Below are positions 27,262 through 35,159 of a stretch of DNA of 64,000 nucleotides, in pieces. The first letter of the stretch is position 1. Each line of letters opens with the position of its first letter. Position numbers and translations under genes: made by a program. Source of the DNA: Holdemanella sp. MSK.7.32 (lineage in GTDB: Bacteria; Bacillota_I; Bacilli_A; Erysipelotrichales; Erysipelotrichaceae); contig NZ_JANFYN010000001.1 in NCBI RefSeq assembly GCF_024460475.1, positions 1-64,000 of the forward strand, written 5' to 3'. Below the pieces are notes generated by a model that had not been told where the DNA came from, made no database searches, and worked only from the letters and a program-made list of their open reading frames with translations.

Positions 27262-27292
27262 ATAAAAAATAGAGATGAATTAATCATCTCTA
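27262..27292 (-). terminator. Terminator of the Bax-inhibitor-like gene
   Basis: Stem TAGAGATGA / TCATCTCTA with five-base loop, then TTTTTTATG on the minus strand; overlaps the stop codon. Confidence 0.82.
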
Positions 27293-27951
27293 CGTCCTAA
27301 TAATCGTAAAATGTATAAGAAAATATTCAAGAAATCTAAATAAAGCTGTAACGCCATATAAATCGATATCTTTTCATCTTCATACCCATTCAACATATAA
27401 TTCATTTTTTGTATGTCCCAAGCTGTAAGTCCGGTAAATAATAATAGGCCAATCACGCTCCATAAGCGTACATCCATACTAACTCTAAATAGCATGAAGA
27501 AAAATTGACTAAAGATCATCGCAATCAAACCAATCAAACAAATGTTTCCCACTTTACTAAGATCCATTTTAGTCGTCTTTCCAATAATAGCTAAACATGC
27601 AAAGTAGATAGCGCTAATGCCAAAGGCAGCTGCAATCTGTCCAGCACTATATACATAAGCCAATGATGTCATATTGATTCCCATTGTAAGTGAATACACA
27701 ATAAACATCGTCTTTATCGTAGAAGCGGGTGTATTACGTGATAATTGACGTCCCATTGAAATCGTTAACGAAATTTGTACTATGAATAATAATAGTGAAA
27801 TCATGGGAATCTGAATAATAAGCATGAATATGCCTGAAGCATACAACAAGGCCGAAGTGATTGCCGTAATTCCAAGACCTACCATCATCCAGCTGTATAC
27901 TTTATATAATGAATTTGTACTTACTGAGTTTGAATAATTGTTTGTATACAT
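27280..27951 (-). CDS. Bax inhibitor-1/YccA family membrane protein
   Basis: 223 residues with about seven hydrophobic helices (LYKVYSWMMVGLGITAITSA..., GLLLFTGLTAWDIQKMNYM). The GLTAWDIQK segment near the sixth helix and the short charged C-terminus RLLGRRDD are characteristic of the BI-1/YetJ group, which act as pH-sensitive calcium leak channels. A strong AGGAGG site precedes the ATG. Monocistronic. Confidence 0.9.
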   Translation of the reverse strand: MYTNNYSNSVSTNSLYKVYSWMMVGLGITAITSALLYASGIFMLIIQIPMISLLLFIVQISLTISMGRQLSRNTPASTIKTMFIVYSLTMGINMTSLAYVYSAGQIAAAFGISAIYFACLAIIGKTTKMDLSKVGNICLIGLIAMIFSQFFFMLFRVSMDVRLWSVIGLLLFTGLTAWDIQKMNYMLNGYEDEKISIYMALQLYLDFLNIFLYILRLLGRRDD

Positions 27952-28114
27952 AAATATATTTACCTCCTATTTTTAGAGTATTTTATGTTTTTTACATATA
28001 CATTACAATGTACAACTTAGACAAAATGACTATTCAATTAACCAAGTCTTCAAAATTTAACCTTTAAAAGCTTTTATTTTTTTCAAAAATAAAAGAATGT
28101 ATTTCTACACTCTC

Positions 28115-28309
28115 TTACTTAATATCCAATTCAATAGGCTCATCCATCGTATCACTGACGTATTTGCCATTCTTTTTTCTTTGTTTCACGCACTCTGTCA
28201 ACAAGTATTCAATTTGTCCATTGACACTGCGAAAATCATCTTCTGCCCATGAAGCGATTTGATCATACAATTTTTTTGAAAGACGCAAAGGAATCTGTTT
28301 CTTTTCCAT
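28115..28309 (-). CDS. Arc-like ribbon-helix-helix protein
   Basis: 64 residues. QIPLRLSKKLYDQIASWAEDDFRSVNGQIEYLL fits an Arc/MetJ-type ribbon-helix-helix DNA-binding fold; the key strand is QIPLRL. It begins at the stop codon of the SPFH gene and is probably translated from the same transcript. It may repress the shared promoter, where near-palindromic TGATATCA sites are found. Confidence 0.8.
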   Translation of the reverse strand: MEKKQIPLRLSKKLYDQIASWAEDDFRSVNGQIEYLLTECVKQRKKNGKYVSDTMDEPIELDIK

Positions 28310-29307
28310 TAGTAAAGACTGCCAGAATTTACAACTGGCTGCGCATCATGGTTTCCACAAAGTACGACTAACAAGTTAGAAACCATAGCCGCTTTCCTTT
28401 CTTCATCCAATTCTACAACCCCATTTTCATTTAAACGATCCAATGCCATTTCAACCATACCAACAGCTCCATCCACAATCATCTTACGTGCATCAATAAT
28501 CGCACTTGCCTGTTGTCTTTGAAGCATAACGGCTGCAATTTCTGGTGCATATGCCAAATATGTGATTCTTGCCTCAATGATTTCAAGACCTGCATCTTTT
28601 ACTTTACTTTGAATTTCATCACGAATTCTAGAAGCAACCACTTCACTAGAACCTCTAAGACTTCCTTCATCGGCAATACCATCACCTGTTGTATCTACAT
28701 TTTCAGCGACATCATAAGGATAAATACGAACAATATTTCTTAATGCACTATCGCATTGTAAAGAAAGATATTCCTTATAGTTATCTACATTAAATACAGC
28801 TTTTGCGGTATCTGTAACACGCCACATCACGGCAATTCCAATCTCAACAGGATTTCCTAAACAATCATTGATTTTTTGACGATTGTTGTTTAAAGTCATG
28901 ATTTTCAAAGATACTTTTTTCGAAGCTATTTCTGCCGTTCCATTATTTTGTGCCTGAAAAATACTCTTCTTAGACCCATCATCCACATCTCCACTTTGAT
29001 TTAGTTTTGTCTTTGCGGCAGGATTGACAGCCTGACAAAAAGGATTGACATAATAGAATCCAGCATCCTTTAAAGTACCCACATATTTACCAAATAACGT
29101 TAAAACCAAGGCTTCTTGTGGCTTTAATACTTTTAAACCAAGAAATGGAATCCAACCAATACATAGCCATACAAGACCAACAATAAATAAAGGCCAAATT
29201 AATGCTGCCCCAAGTATTGTCATCAATAAAGCTACAAGATATAAAACAATCCACAATATCATCATGGCCATGCCATTCTTTTTGTTGCTTAAAACTTTTT
29301 CTGTCAT
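28309..29307 (-). CDS. SPFH/Band 7 domain membrane protein
   Basis: 332 residues. Two adjacent hydrophobic helices (residues about 12-55, [20 protein letters not shown]...) are followed by a stomatin-type domain ([65 protein letters not shown]). Proteins of this class form oligomeric scaffolds in membrane microdomains. Its partner is a small ribbon-helix-helix protein, a pairing seen repeatedly in Bacillota. Confidence 0.9.
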   Translation of the reverse strand: MTEKVLSNKKNGMAMMILWIVLYLVALLMTILGAALIWPLFIVGLVWLCIGWIPFLGLKVLKPQEALVLTLFGKYVGTLKDAGFYYVNPFCQAVNPAAKTKLNQSGDVDDGSKKSIFQAQNNGTAEIASKKVSLKIMTLNNNRQKINDCLGNPVEIGIAVMWRVTDTAKAVFNVDNYKEYLSLQCDSALRNIVRIYPYDVAENVDTTGDGIADEGSLRGSSEVVASRIRDEIQSKVKDAGLEIIEARITYLAYAPEIAAVMLQRQQASAIIDARKMIVDGAVGMVEMALDRLNENGVVELDEERKAAMVSNLLVVLCGNHDAQPVVNSGSLY

Positions 29308-29330
29308 ATAAGCACCTCCTGATACTCTTA

Positions 29331-29357
29331 TGATATCATTTTGATATCTATTGTCAA
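29331..29357 (-). promoter_or_regulatory. Promoter of the SPFH/RHH operon with repeated TGATATC sites
   Basis: A -35 TTGACA (29357-29352, minus strand) is followed by AGATATCA and TGATATCA, spaced 11 bp, covering the spacer and the presumed -10 (TATCAT). A suitable target for the ribbon-helix-helix protein. Confidence 0.6.
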
Positions 29358-29358
29358 T

Positions 29359-29381
29359 AAAAAAAGATGGAAAATCCCATC
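29359..29381 (-). terminator. aroD terminator
   Basis: Short stem GATGG / CCATC with six-base loop, then TTTTTTT on the minus strand. Confidence 0.55.
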
Positions 29382-29388
29382 CTATAAA

Positions 29389-30150
29389 TTATAGACTCTT
29401 GTGTAAAGTTTCAAGAATTATCTTAAGATCATTTACACCCATTTGACCCGGAGCACTTGCCTTTTTAGCAGCACCAAATGTCAAACAAGAACCAAATACT
29501 TCACCAGCTAAACGAGAAATTACTCCCGTAGCTGCCATTGACATAGTGATGATTGGACGATTGGCATGTTCTTCTACCATTTCATTTGTAGCTGATAATA
29601 ATGTCAATACATCCTTTTTTGATTGAGGCATAACTGCAATCTTAGGAATGTCTGCACCCTTTTCTTGCATAGCACACAAACGAGAAATGATTTCTTCTTT
29701 AGATGGTGTTTTAAAGAAGTCATGGTTCGACATGATTACTTTTACTCCATTTTCATGAGCTGTCGTTACAATCGTTTCAACTTCCTTATCTCCTGTATAC
29801 AATTCAACATCGACTGCATCTACATAACCGCTTTTGGCAACTGCACAGTTTAATTCCACATAATATTCAGTAGATACTTCTAATTCTCCACCTTCTTTTT
29901 TAGAACGGAAAGTAGCTAAGACTGGAGTTCCTTTAAATACTTCACGTAATTCATTAGCCATTTCTACTACAGATGCAGTATTTTCAACTCCTTCAAACCA
30001 ATCCATACGCCATTCAATAATATCAGCTGGTGTATCAAGAATGATTTTAGCTTGTTCTAAAACATCTTCTTTACTCTTTCCACAAATAGGAACACAAATC
30101 TTTGGTACGCCTGCACCAAATTCAACATTTTTCATTGTTACTGTATTCAT
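29389..30150 (-). CDS. aroD: Type I 3-dehydroquinate dehydratase
   Basis: Third step of the shikimate pathway. 253 residues, TIM barrel. IIEWRMDWFEG, VLATFRSKKEGGE, VKVIMSNHDFFKTP (catalytic histidine) and DIPKIAVMPQ (Schiff-base lysine) match class I enzymes; the end has SAPGQMGVNDL. Other shikimate enzymes (fused AroE-AroK) lie 1.4 kb away on the other strand, suggesting a split aromatic gene cluster separated by decayed DNA. Confidence 0.95.
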   Translation of the reverse strand: MNTVTMKNVEFGAGVPKICVPICGKSKEDVLEQAKIILDTPADIIEWRMDWFEGVENTASVVEMANELREVFKGTPVLATFRSKKEGGELEVSTEYYVELNCAVAKSGYVDAVDVELYTGDKEVETIVTTAHENGVKVIMSNHDFFKTPSKEEIISRLCAMQEKGADIPKIAVMPQSKKDVLTLLSATNEMVEEHANRPIITMSMAATGVISRLAGEVFGSCLTFGAAKKASAPGQMGVNDLKIILETLHKSL

Positions 30151-30309
30151 TTTTTTATTCTCCTTTATTCATATTTTTTGTATACGCATCAACTGACTAC
30201 TCCTCACCACAAGCAGTGAGGGTTCTTTGCTGACAACATTATGCAGCAATCATACATTATTTTCAAACTTTGGATTCCTATCTTTCTGTTGAAGCAGTGA
30301 ACTCTACAG

Positions 30310-30429
30310 TCAAGCACTACATTTAGCACATAGATTGGATAAAATCCACTTCTTCTTTCCTTTTTTGATAGTTCCATCCTCATTATAGTTGCCTGGATTC
30401 ATAGCTCTACGACTTCTGTCCATTTTCAT
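30310..30429 (-). pseudogene. Transposase fragment
   Basis: A 39-codon stretch beginning MKMDRSRRAMNPGNYNEDG and continuing IKKGKKKW resembles an internal part of transposases common in Bacillota (SRRAxNPxNYNEDGTIKKGKKKW pattern), then runs into a stop. No terminal repeats or flanking duplication are visible. The family is unresolved. Neighbouring bases 30151-30309 and 30430-30557 show no intact gene; they are probably further debris. Confidence 0.5.
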
Positions 30430-30557
30430 TTAAAGAAATTAAAGATAAACAACCCACAAAAGAAACGTATCATTTATATGGCAAACATCAAAAACAGATA
30501 TATGCTTCCTGCTGCGCATTCATTCTGTAATTTCATTGTCCAAAACTCCAATATTGA

Positions 30558-30592
30558 CTAAAAGAAGAGATCAAGTCGGTCTCTTCTTTTAG
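30558..30592 (-). terminator. Long hairpin terminator at the end of a decayed gene
   Basis: Perfect 13-bp stem CTAAAAGAAGAGA / TCTCTTCTTTTAG around a nine-base loop, at the stop codon of the pseudogene that follows on this strand. Confidence 0.75.
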
Positions 30593-30861
30593 TTTTCATA
30601 TTGAATATAGTTTCTTAAGAAAGCAATGCCAGCTTAAGCTAATGCACAACCAAGTCCTGAATAAAAGAAGGCAATAAAGATATCCGGAAAGATTCCAGCT
30701 GCTCTAAATCCAATTCCTCCACCCATCATGCAAGCCATGATCATATAGGCTTTTAAATCAAAGAAGCGCCAGAATGGATGTATTGCTTCATATCACAGAA
30801 TTCGTTTTGTGTGTTTTTTGCTCATTTTGAAAAACATCATTCCAAATATATCCGTTTTCAT
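30589..30861 (-). pseudogene. Small membrane protein gene with two in-frame stops
   Basis: Ninety codons from ATG at 30861 to TAA at 30589 read as one membrane protein, interrupted by TGA at codon 23 and TAA at codon 76. The conceptual product has the segments HPFWRFFDLKAYMIMACMM, GGGIGFRAAG and IFIAFFYSGLGCALA, giving one or two helices. The terminator and frame are retained, so decay seems recent. No family recognised. Confidence 0.7.
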
Positions 30862-30938
30862 GTTATCATCATTCCTTTTTAACTCTATTATTTTCATTTT
30901 AACTTTAGTATCGTTAAAAGTAATGTTTTTGCGTTAAT

Positions 30939-31268
30939 TTACTTAATCAAATACTTTTCGAATGCCTTTTCTGCATCCAAATGTACAGACTTAAAGAAAA
31001 GAATACCCCATAGAACATAGGTTGGTATAGCGATAAGAGTGGATATGAAATAAGAAATGATTGCTCCTAGAAATAGAATCAATGCATATGTAAAGCATTG
31101 ATTTCGCATATCTAAAGAAATATATGCCTTATCATACTTTTCAGGATGATTCAACGTACTAAAACCAGAAACATACTTAGCTCCTTTTTCCTTTAATAAA
31201 GAGAAAAGAATCCCCACAATAAGAAACAAAACCCCGAGAACAATACATGCCATAAATCCAATATTCAT
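30939..31268 (-). CDS. DUF3784 family membrane protein
   Basis: 109 residues with three hydrophobic segments: ACIVLGVLFLIVGILFSLL, YALILFLGAIISYFISTL and IPTYVLWGILFF. The middle KGAKYVSGF...EKYDKAYISLDMRN is the DUF3784 signature. Function unknown. The ATG at 31268 is preferred for its AAAGGAG site; a longer upstream reading frame has no ribosome site. Confidence 0.8.
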   Translation of the reverse strand: MNIGFMACIVLGVLFLIVGILFSLLKEKGAKYVSGFSTLNHPEKYDKAYISLDMRNQCFTYALILFLGAIISYFISTLIAIPTYVLWGILFFKSVHLDAEKAFEKYLIK

Positions 31269-31350
31269 AATTAGCTCCTTTCGGATAAATTGTATCACAT
31301 CTTTTTTTTGAAACAATTTTCTGATTTTTACATTTATTTTCATTTTAGAG

Positions 31351-31379
31351 TTGCCACTCACAAAGAAATGGTGTATTCT
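31351..31379 (+). promoter_or_regulatory. Promoter of the aroE-aroK transcript
   Basis: TTGCCA (31351-31356) and TATTCT (31374-31379) are separated by exactly 17 bp. The predicted start is near 31386, the A of the leader-peptide ATG, so the leader may be translated from a leaderless or near-leaderless mRNA. Confidence 0.7.
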
Positions 31380-31385
31380 ATGCGT

Positions 31386-31424
31386 ATGAACACTTCAAGA
31401 CATTATTACTTTTACTTTAAATAG
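31386..31424 (+). CDS. Aromatic-rich leader peptide upstream of aroE-aroK
   Basis: A 12-codon frame encodes MNTSRHYYFYFK followed by TAG. Five of its last seven residues are tyrosine or phenylalanine, preceded by histidine, and the gene controlled makes aromatic precursors. The stop codon touches the 5' arm of the first hairpin of a terminator-containing leader. This is the layout of ribosome-mediated attenuation, in which scarce Tyr/Phe-tRNA stalls the ribosome. No canonical ribosome site is seen, but translation could begin at the 5' end. Confidence 0.6.
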   Translation: MNTSRHYYFYFK

Positions 31425-31509
31425 CCCTGAGAAAAGCCATATGTATACGATGGTTATTTTTAAGTTTCAGGGCATTCAAAAGGCATTTCTTCTTCGAAAT
31501 GCTTTTTTT
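31424..31509 (+). promoter_or_regulatory. Candidate transcription attenuator for aroE-aroK
   Basis: Hairpin 1 pairs GCCCTGA (31424-31430) with TCAGGGC (31467-31473). Hairpin 2 is an intrinsic terminator: GGCATTTC / GAAATGCT around loop TTCTTC, then a T-run (31503-31509). GGCATT at 31471-31476 can alternatively pair with AATGCT of the terminator's 3' arm, so opening hairpin 1 could prevent termination. The alternative pairing is inference. Confidence 0.6.
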
Positions 31510-31546
31510 AACATTTAAAGAGCTGTTCTAGAAAAGAGGAAATGAT

Positions 31547-32830
31547 ATGAAATACGGATTGATTGGTGAGCACTTGGGGCATAGTTTCTCTAAGCAAATT
31601 CAGACAAGAATTGCAGAGATTGAGAACGTAAAAGATTATGACTACCAATTGGTGGAATTAGATAAAGAAGAATTCAAAGAATTTATGGAAAAGAAAGATT
31701 TCAAAGGAATCAACGTGACTATTCCATATAAAAAGGATGTCATTCCTTACTTAGATGAAATGGATGAAAGTGCTAAAGCTATTGGTGCTGTCAATACAAT
31801 CATCAATGTAGATGGCAAATTAAAAGGGTACAATACAGACTTTGGTGGATTCTTATATATGGTTAAAGCCCACAACGTACATATGGAAGGCAAGAAGGTC
31901 TTGATTATTGGTAATGGTGGTGCATGCGCTGCTGTTAAAGCCGTTTGTAAACATGAAAACGCAAAAGATATTGTGATTGTTTCAAGAAGTGCAAATCGTG
32001 GTGCCATTGGATACGATGAAATGTATACATCCCATTTAGATGCAGATATTGTCGTCAATACAAGTCCTGTAGGAATGTTTCCAAATATTGCGAATGCACC
32101 AATTGATGTAAGCTGGTTCCATAAATTAGAATGTGTATTAGATGTTGTATACAACCCAATTCTTACACGTTTATGTTTTGAAGCTCAAGAAGCCGACATC
32201 AAGCGTGTGATTGGTTTGGAGATGTTGATTGCGCAAGCTAAATATACATTTGAAATTTTTAAAAACATGTCTTTTGATGATTCTATCATTGATGAAATCA
32301 AAAAGGAGATGTTGAAAGATCGTTGTAACATCGTATTAATTGGTATGCCAAGTGCTGGTAAAACAACAATTGGTAAAATGCTTGAAGAAAAGCTTGGAAA
32401 AGAATTTTTCGACTTAGACGATATGATTATTGCCAAAGCCGGCAAAAGTATTCCAGAAATCTTCCAAGAATCTGGAGAAGCTGGATTTAGAGCGATTGAA
32501 ACAGAAGTTGCGATTGAAGCTAGTAAGATGAACAATAAAATCATTGCGACAGGTGGTGGTGTCGTTAAACATAAAGTCAATATGGACTTTTTACGTTTAA
32601 ATGGAATTACGATCTTCATTGATCGTGATATCGATAAATTAATTAGTTCCGATCCAAATAGACCTTTATCAAGCTCTAAACAAGCCCTTCAACAAATGTA
32701 TAAAGAAAGATACCCATTGTACCAAAAATACGCTGCTTATATAGCTGTCAACAATGCGAATATTGAAGAAACGGTTGATGATATTGTGAATGCCTATCAC
32801 AGCATTTTAATTGATGCCGTTGCAGAGTAG
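31547..32830 (+). CDS. Bifunctional shikimate dehydrogenase / shikimate kinase (AroE-AroK fusion)
   Basis: Two successive shikimate pathway steps in one 427-residue protein. Residues 1-255 are AroE: MKYGLIGEHLGHSFSK, NVTIPYKKDV (catalytic lysine), GAVNTI, GYNTDFGGF and the NADP site VLIIGNGGACAAVKA. Residues 263-427 are shikimate kinase: GMPSAGKTTIGKML (P-loop), FDLDDMI, ESGEAGFRAIE and TGGGVV. The usual quinate/shikimate DxxD and GGGV motifs are intact, so both activities are expected. The transcript is preceded by the aromatic leader peptide and attenuator. Confidence 0.95.
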   Translation: MKYGLIGEHLGHSFSKQIQTRIAEIENVKDYDYQLVELDKEEFKEFMEKKDFKGINVTIPYKKDVIPYLDEMDESAKAIGAVNTIINVDGKLKGYNTDFGGFLYMVKAHNVHMEGKKVLIIGNGGACAAVKAVCKHENAKDIVIVSRSANRGAIGYDEMYTSHLDADIVVNTSPVGMFPNIANAPIDVSWFHKLECVLDVVYNPILTRLCFEAQEADIKRVIGLEMLIAQAKYTFEIFKNMSFDDSIIDEIKKEMLKDRCNIVLIGMPSAGKTTIGKMLEEKLGKEFFDLDDMIIAKAGKSIPEIFQESGEAGFRAIETEVAIEASKMNNKIIATGGGVVKHKVNMDFLRLNGITIFIDRDIDKLISSDPNRPLSSSKQALQQMYKERYPLYQKYAAYIAVNNANIEETVDDIVNAYHSILIDAVAE

Positions 32831-32857
32831 CGAGAAGGTTTATTATCTTCTCGTTTT
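32831..32857 (+). terminator. aroE-aroK terminator
   Basis: Stem CGAGAAG / CTTCTCG, nine-base loop, then TTTTCTTTT; begins directly after the stop codon. Confidence 0.78.
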
Positions 32858-32878
32858 CTTTTAAAAAGGAGAAATCAT

Positions 32879-34642
32879 ATGGAAAATCAAGTTACACAAT
32901 TATTAAAAGCTATGGTAAAGCCAGACTATACAGCTTGTAGCTATGCCTTTATGCAGGATGGAAAAATTGTATGTGCCGATGCGATTGGTGTCATCGACAA
33001 AATCAACAATCAACCCATCACGACGGATTGTACATTTAATGTATGTTCGATATCTAAAATCTATTGTACCGTATGTGTTATGCAGTTAGTGGATGAAGGA
33101 TTGATTCAACTCGAAGATAAAGTTGCAGATATTCTTCCTGAATTTACAATGAAAGATGAAAGATATAAAGATATTACAGTACGCATGTGCCTAGATCATT
33201 CAAGTGGACTTCCAGGGACACAATGGAAACATTTTAGTGTGAGTACCACTTCTAAGTTTGACTACTATAGCGAAGTATTAAACTATTTATCAAACAGCAC
33301 CCTAAAAGCAGATCCAGGAACTTACAGTACCTATTGTAATGATGGGTTTACACTCGCTGAAATGGTCGTTTCAAAAGTTCGTAATATGCCTTATGAAGAT
33401 GTCTTAAGAAAATATATTACAGAAAAGATTGGCGCAAAAAGCACCAATACAACATATACAATCAATTCAGATTATCCTTTAGTTTCTGAAGGTAAGAAAC
33501 CAAAAGAATACTTTCCAATTCAAGGAGCCGGTGGCATCACCACTTCTATGATTGATTTATGTAAATTTGGTCAACTCTTTCTAGAACCTAATTCTATTCT
33601 TAGTGAAAAGTCAAAAGCTTTAATGGCTAAATCTTGGGGCACTACATTTCTTGAATCGGATCTAGGCGCCATTGATTTTGGCTTAGGCTGGGACTTAGTC
33701 AGACACCATGATCCAGACTATGATTTTGGTGATAGTGTTCTGGCAAAAGGTGGAAACAGTATGTTCTTTAGTTCAAGACTGATCATTGTTCCTAAATACA
33801 ATGCCGTATTAGCATTCAGTGAAACACATGATTGCGGACTCGATGTTCCTACAACTTTAATGCGCTTATTCAATACCTATTTAGAACCAAATACATATCC
33901 AGATTATTCAGGAATTTATGCCCATGCCTTTGGTTTACAAAAAATCACAACCATAAAATCAAGTATGGTTGTGCAAGATAAAACGGAAAAAGGCTGGATC
34001 ATGAGTGATCTATTAAATTATGCAGATGGTAAATGGACAAATGAAAAAGGAAATCAAATCTTCTTTGAGGGGGATTATCTTTTAAAGACAACAAGAAATC
34101 GTACGGTTGCGTTTGCACAAAAAGCCAAAAAACAAGAACTCAACTCACTCTGGAAATCTAGATTAAATAAGAAATATATTGTGTGTGATACAACTTATTA
34201 TGATATTGTCACAAACCAAATGTTATGTAGTGTTGAATTTAACAGGACAGAAGATACAATGTCATTGATCGTTCATGGCAATAAATCAGAGCCTGTAGTA
34301 TCTGAATTTCCAATTGAAGCAATCGATGATACACATGCCCAAAGCTATTTAAATACGCCTTGTAACGGTTCTAGAGATCGTATTGAACCTTACTTTGAAG
34401 ATGGTAAATTGTATTGTGCTAGCTACACCTATATTTGTGAAGATGATATAGAACCATATACTTCTCAATTGTTTAAAAAAGAAAATCAAGTCTACAAAAT
34501 CAACAACACTTTAGAAGTCTTACCAACTATTTGTGAAAATCATCGAATTCTAGTATTAGACTCAAATGGAGATCTATACTACGATTCAATGGATGTCGAA
34601 GAATATAAACCTATTGAATCTGGATTTATCATCTTGGTTTAA
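32879..34642 (+). CDS. Beta-lactamase-fold serine hydrolase
   Basis: 587 residues. The N-terminal 345 residues are a class C beta-lactamase/PBP-like domain: the nucleophile is in CSISK (S57-x-x-K60), the second motif is Y152-C-N154, and LAKGGNSMFF may represent the third. The C-terminal 230 residues are a beta-rich extension with no recognised motif. No signal peptide is present, unlike penicillin-binding homologs, so an intracellular esterase or peptidase role is possible. An AAGGAG site precedes the ATG. Confidence 0.83.
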   Translation: MENQVTQLLKAMVKPDYTACSYAFMQDGKIVCADAIGVIDKINNQPITTDCTFNVCSISKIYCTVCVMQLVDEGLIQLEDKVADILPEFTMKDERYKDITVRMCLDHSSGLPGTQWKHFSVSTTSKFDYYSEVLNYLSNSTLKADPGTYSTYCNDGFTLAEMVVSKVRNMPYEDVLRKYITEKIGAKSTNTTYTINSDYPLVSEGKKPKEYFPIQGAGGITTSMIDLCKFGQLFLEPNSILSEKSKALMAKSWGTTFLESDLGAIDFGLGWDLVRHHDPDYDFGDSVLAKGGNSMFFSSRLIIVPKYNAVLAFSETHDCGLDVPTTLMRLFNTYLEPNTYPDYSGIYAHAFGLQKITTIKSSMVVQDKTEKGWIMSDLLNYADGKWTNEKGNQIFFEGDYLLKTTRNRTVAFAQKAKKQELNSLWKSRLNKKYIVCDTTYYDIVTNQMLCSVEFNRTEDTMSLIVHGNKSEPVVSEFPIEAIDDTHAQSYLNTPCNGSRDRIEPYFEDGKLYCASYTYICEDDIEPYTSQLFKKENQVYKINNTLEVLPTICENHRILVLDSNGDLYYDSMDVEEYKPIESGFIILV

Positions 34643-34760
34643 CCTTAATGTGGATGGAGGTAATATACTCCTCCACTTTTTTTGTTTCATGAATATCAAT
34701 CAACAAAAATTCTAAGAATGGCCCATCGACTGTATAATTGTGTTCTTGAATCCAATGTAG
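34629..34760 (-). pseudogene. GyrI-like effector-binding domain protein, C-terminal fragment cut by the prophage
   Basis: Reading the minus strand from the prophage edge gives LHWIQEHNYTVDGPFLEFLL, then IDIHETKKVEEYITSIHIKV and PR before a TGA at 34629. This matches the C-terminus of GyrI/AraC-type effector-binding domains (WIEENGY...GPPRE...P.EY.TEI). The coding sequence ends abruptly at the TG-starting phage terminus, so its 5' part should lie beyond the far end of the prophage. Its 3' end overlaps the convergent hydrolase gene by 14 bases. Confidence 0.75.
34650..34683 (+). terminator. Terminator of the serine hydrolase gene
   Basis: Stem GTGGA(T)GGAG / CTCCTCCAC with one bulged T, then TTTTTTT. 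Confidence 0.8.
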
Positions 34761-34805
34761 TGTTGCGCGCAAAATGCAAAAATGTTGCAAATAAAATGCA
34801 AAAAA
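34761..34805. repeat. Prophage right-end transposase-binding repeats
   Basis: Two direct copies of TGTTGC-NNNN-AAAATGCAAAAA occupy 34761-34782 (NNNN = GCGC) and 34784-34805 (NNNN = AAAT), a 23-bp period. The first begins with TG exactly where host coding ends. Mu ends likewise start with 5'-TG and carry 22-bp MuA sites. The host bases TGTAG (34756-34760) would be the predicted 5-bp target duplication. Confidence 0.75.
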
Positions 34806-34813
34806 TAGGTTTT

Positions 34814-34866
34814 AAAAAAAGACATTTTAAACGGCTTTTAAACGCCAAATAAATGTCCTTTTTTAA
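34814..34866. terminator. Bidirectional terminator near the prophage right end
   Basis: Imperfect long stem GACATTTTAAACGGC / GCCAAATAAATGTC with A- and T-runs outside; insulates host and phage transcription. Confidence 0.7.
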
Positions 34867-34869
34867 TGC

Positions 34870-35079
34870 TTATTTTCTGTTTCTTATTTTGATTAAATCA
34901 CACACTTCACAATTCAAAACTGAGCATATTTTTTCAATATGTTCTAGACTGATTCTATCCACCATTTCCCAATATATTTCATTAATCGTGTTAGGTCTAA
35001 TACCAGTCTTTCTAGCAAGTTCTGCCTGAGTCATTTTCTTATTTCCTAATAGCTCAGACAGGTATATTTTAATCGCCAT
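34870..35079 (-). CDS. Small Cro/C1-type HTH protein
   Basis: 69 residues, almost entirely an XRE helix-turn-helix domain: LLGNKKMTQAELARKTGIRP and NTINEIYWEMVDRISLEHI, then VLNCEVCDLIKI. It resembles the small YozG/Cro-like regulators whose last helix has NCxxxDLI. Being the last gene at the prophage right end, it may control the methylase or be a moron expressed in the lysogen. Confidence 0.85.
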   Translation of the reverse strand: MAIKIYLSELLGNKKMTQAELARKTGIRPNTINEIYWEMVDRISLEHIEKICSVLNCEVCDLIKIRNRK

Positions 35080-35159
35080 AGCAACGCCCCTTTAAGTGAA
35101 TTTTATCACCCCAAACATTGCTATAACATTATTGATATTTTATATCGTATTTTGATATT

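Noticed and set aside
28071..28095. Hairpin CTTTTATTTTT/AAAAATAAAAG before the Bax-inhibitor gene as a regulatory element
   Set aside because: Pure A/T pairing makes it weak; more likely low-complexity sequence or a poor terminator.
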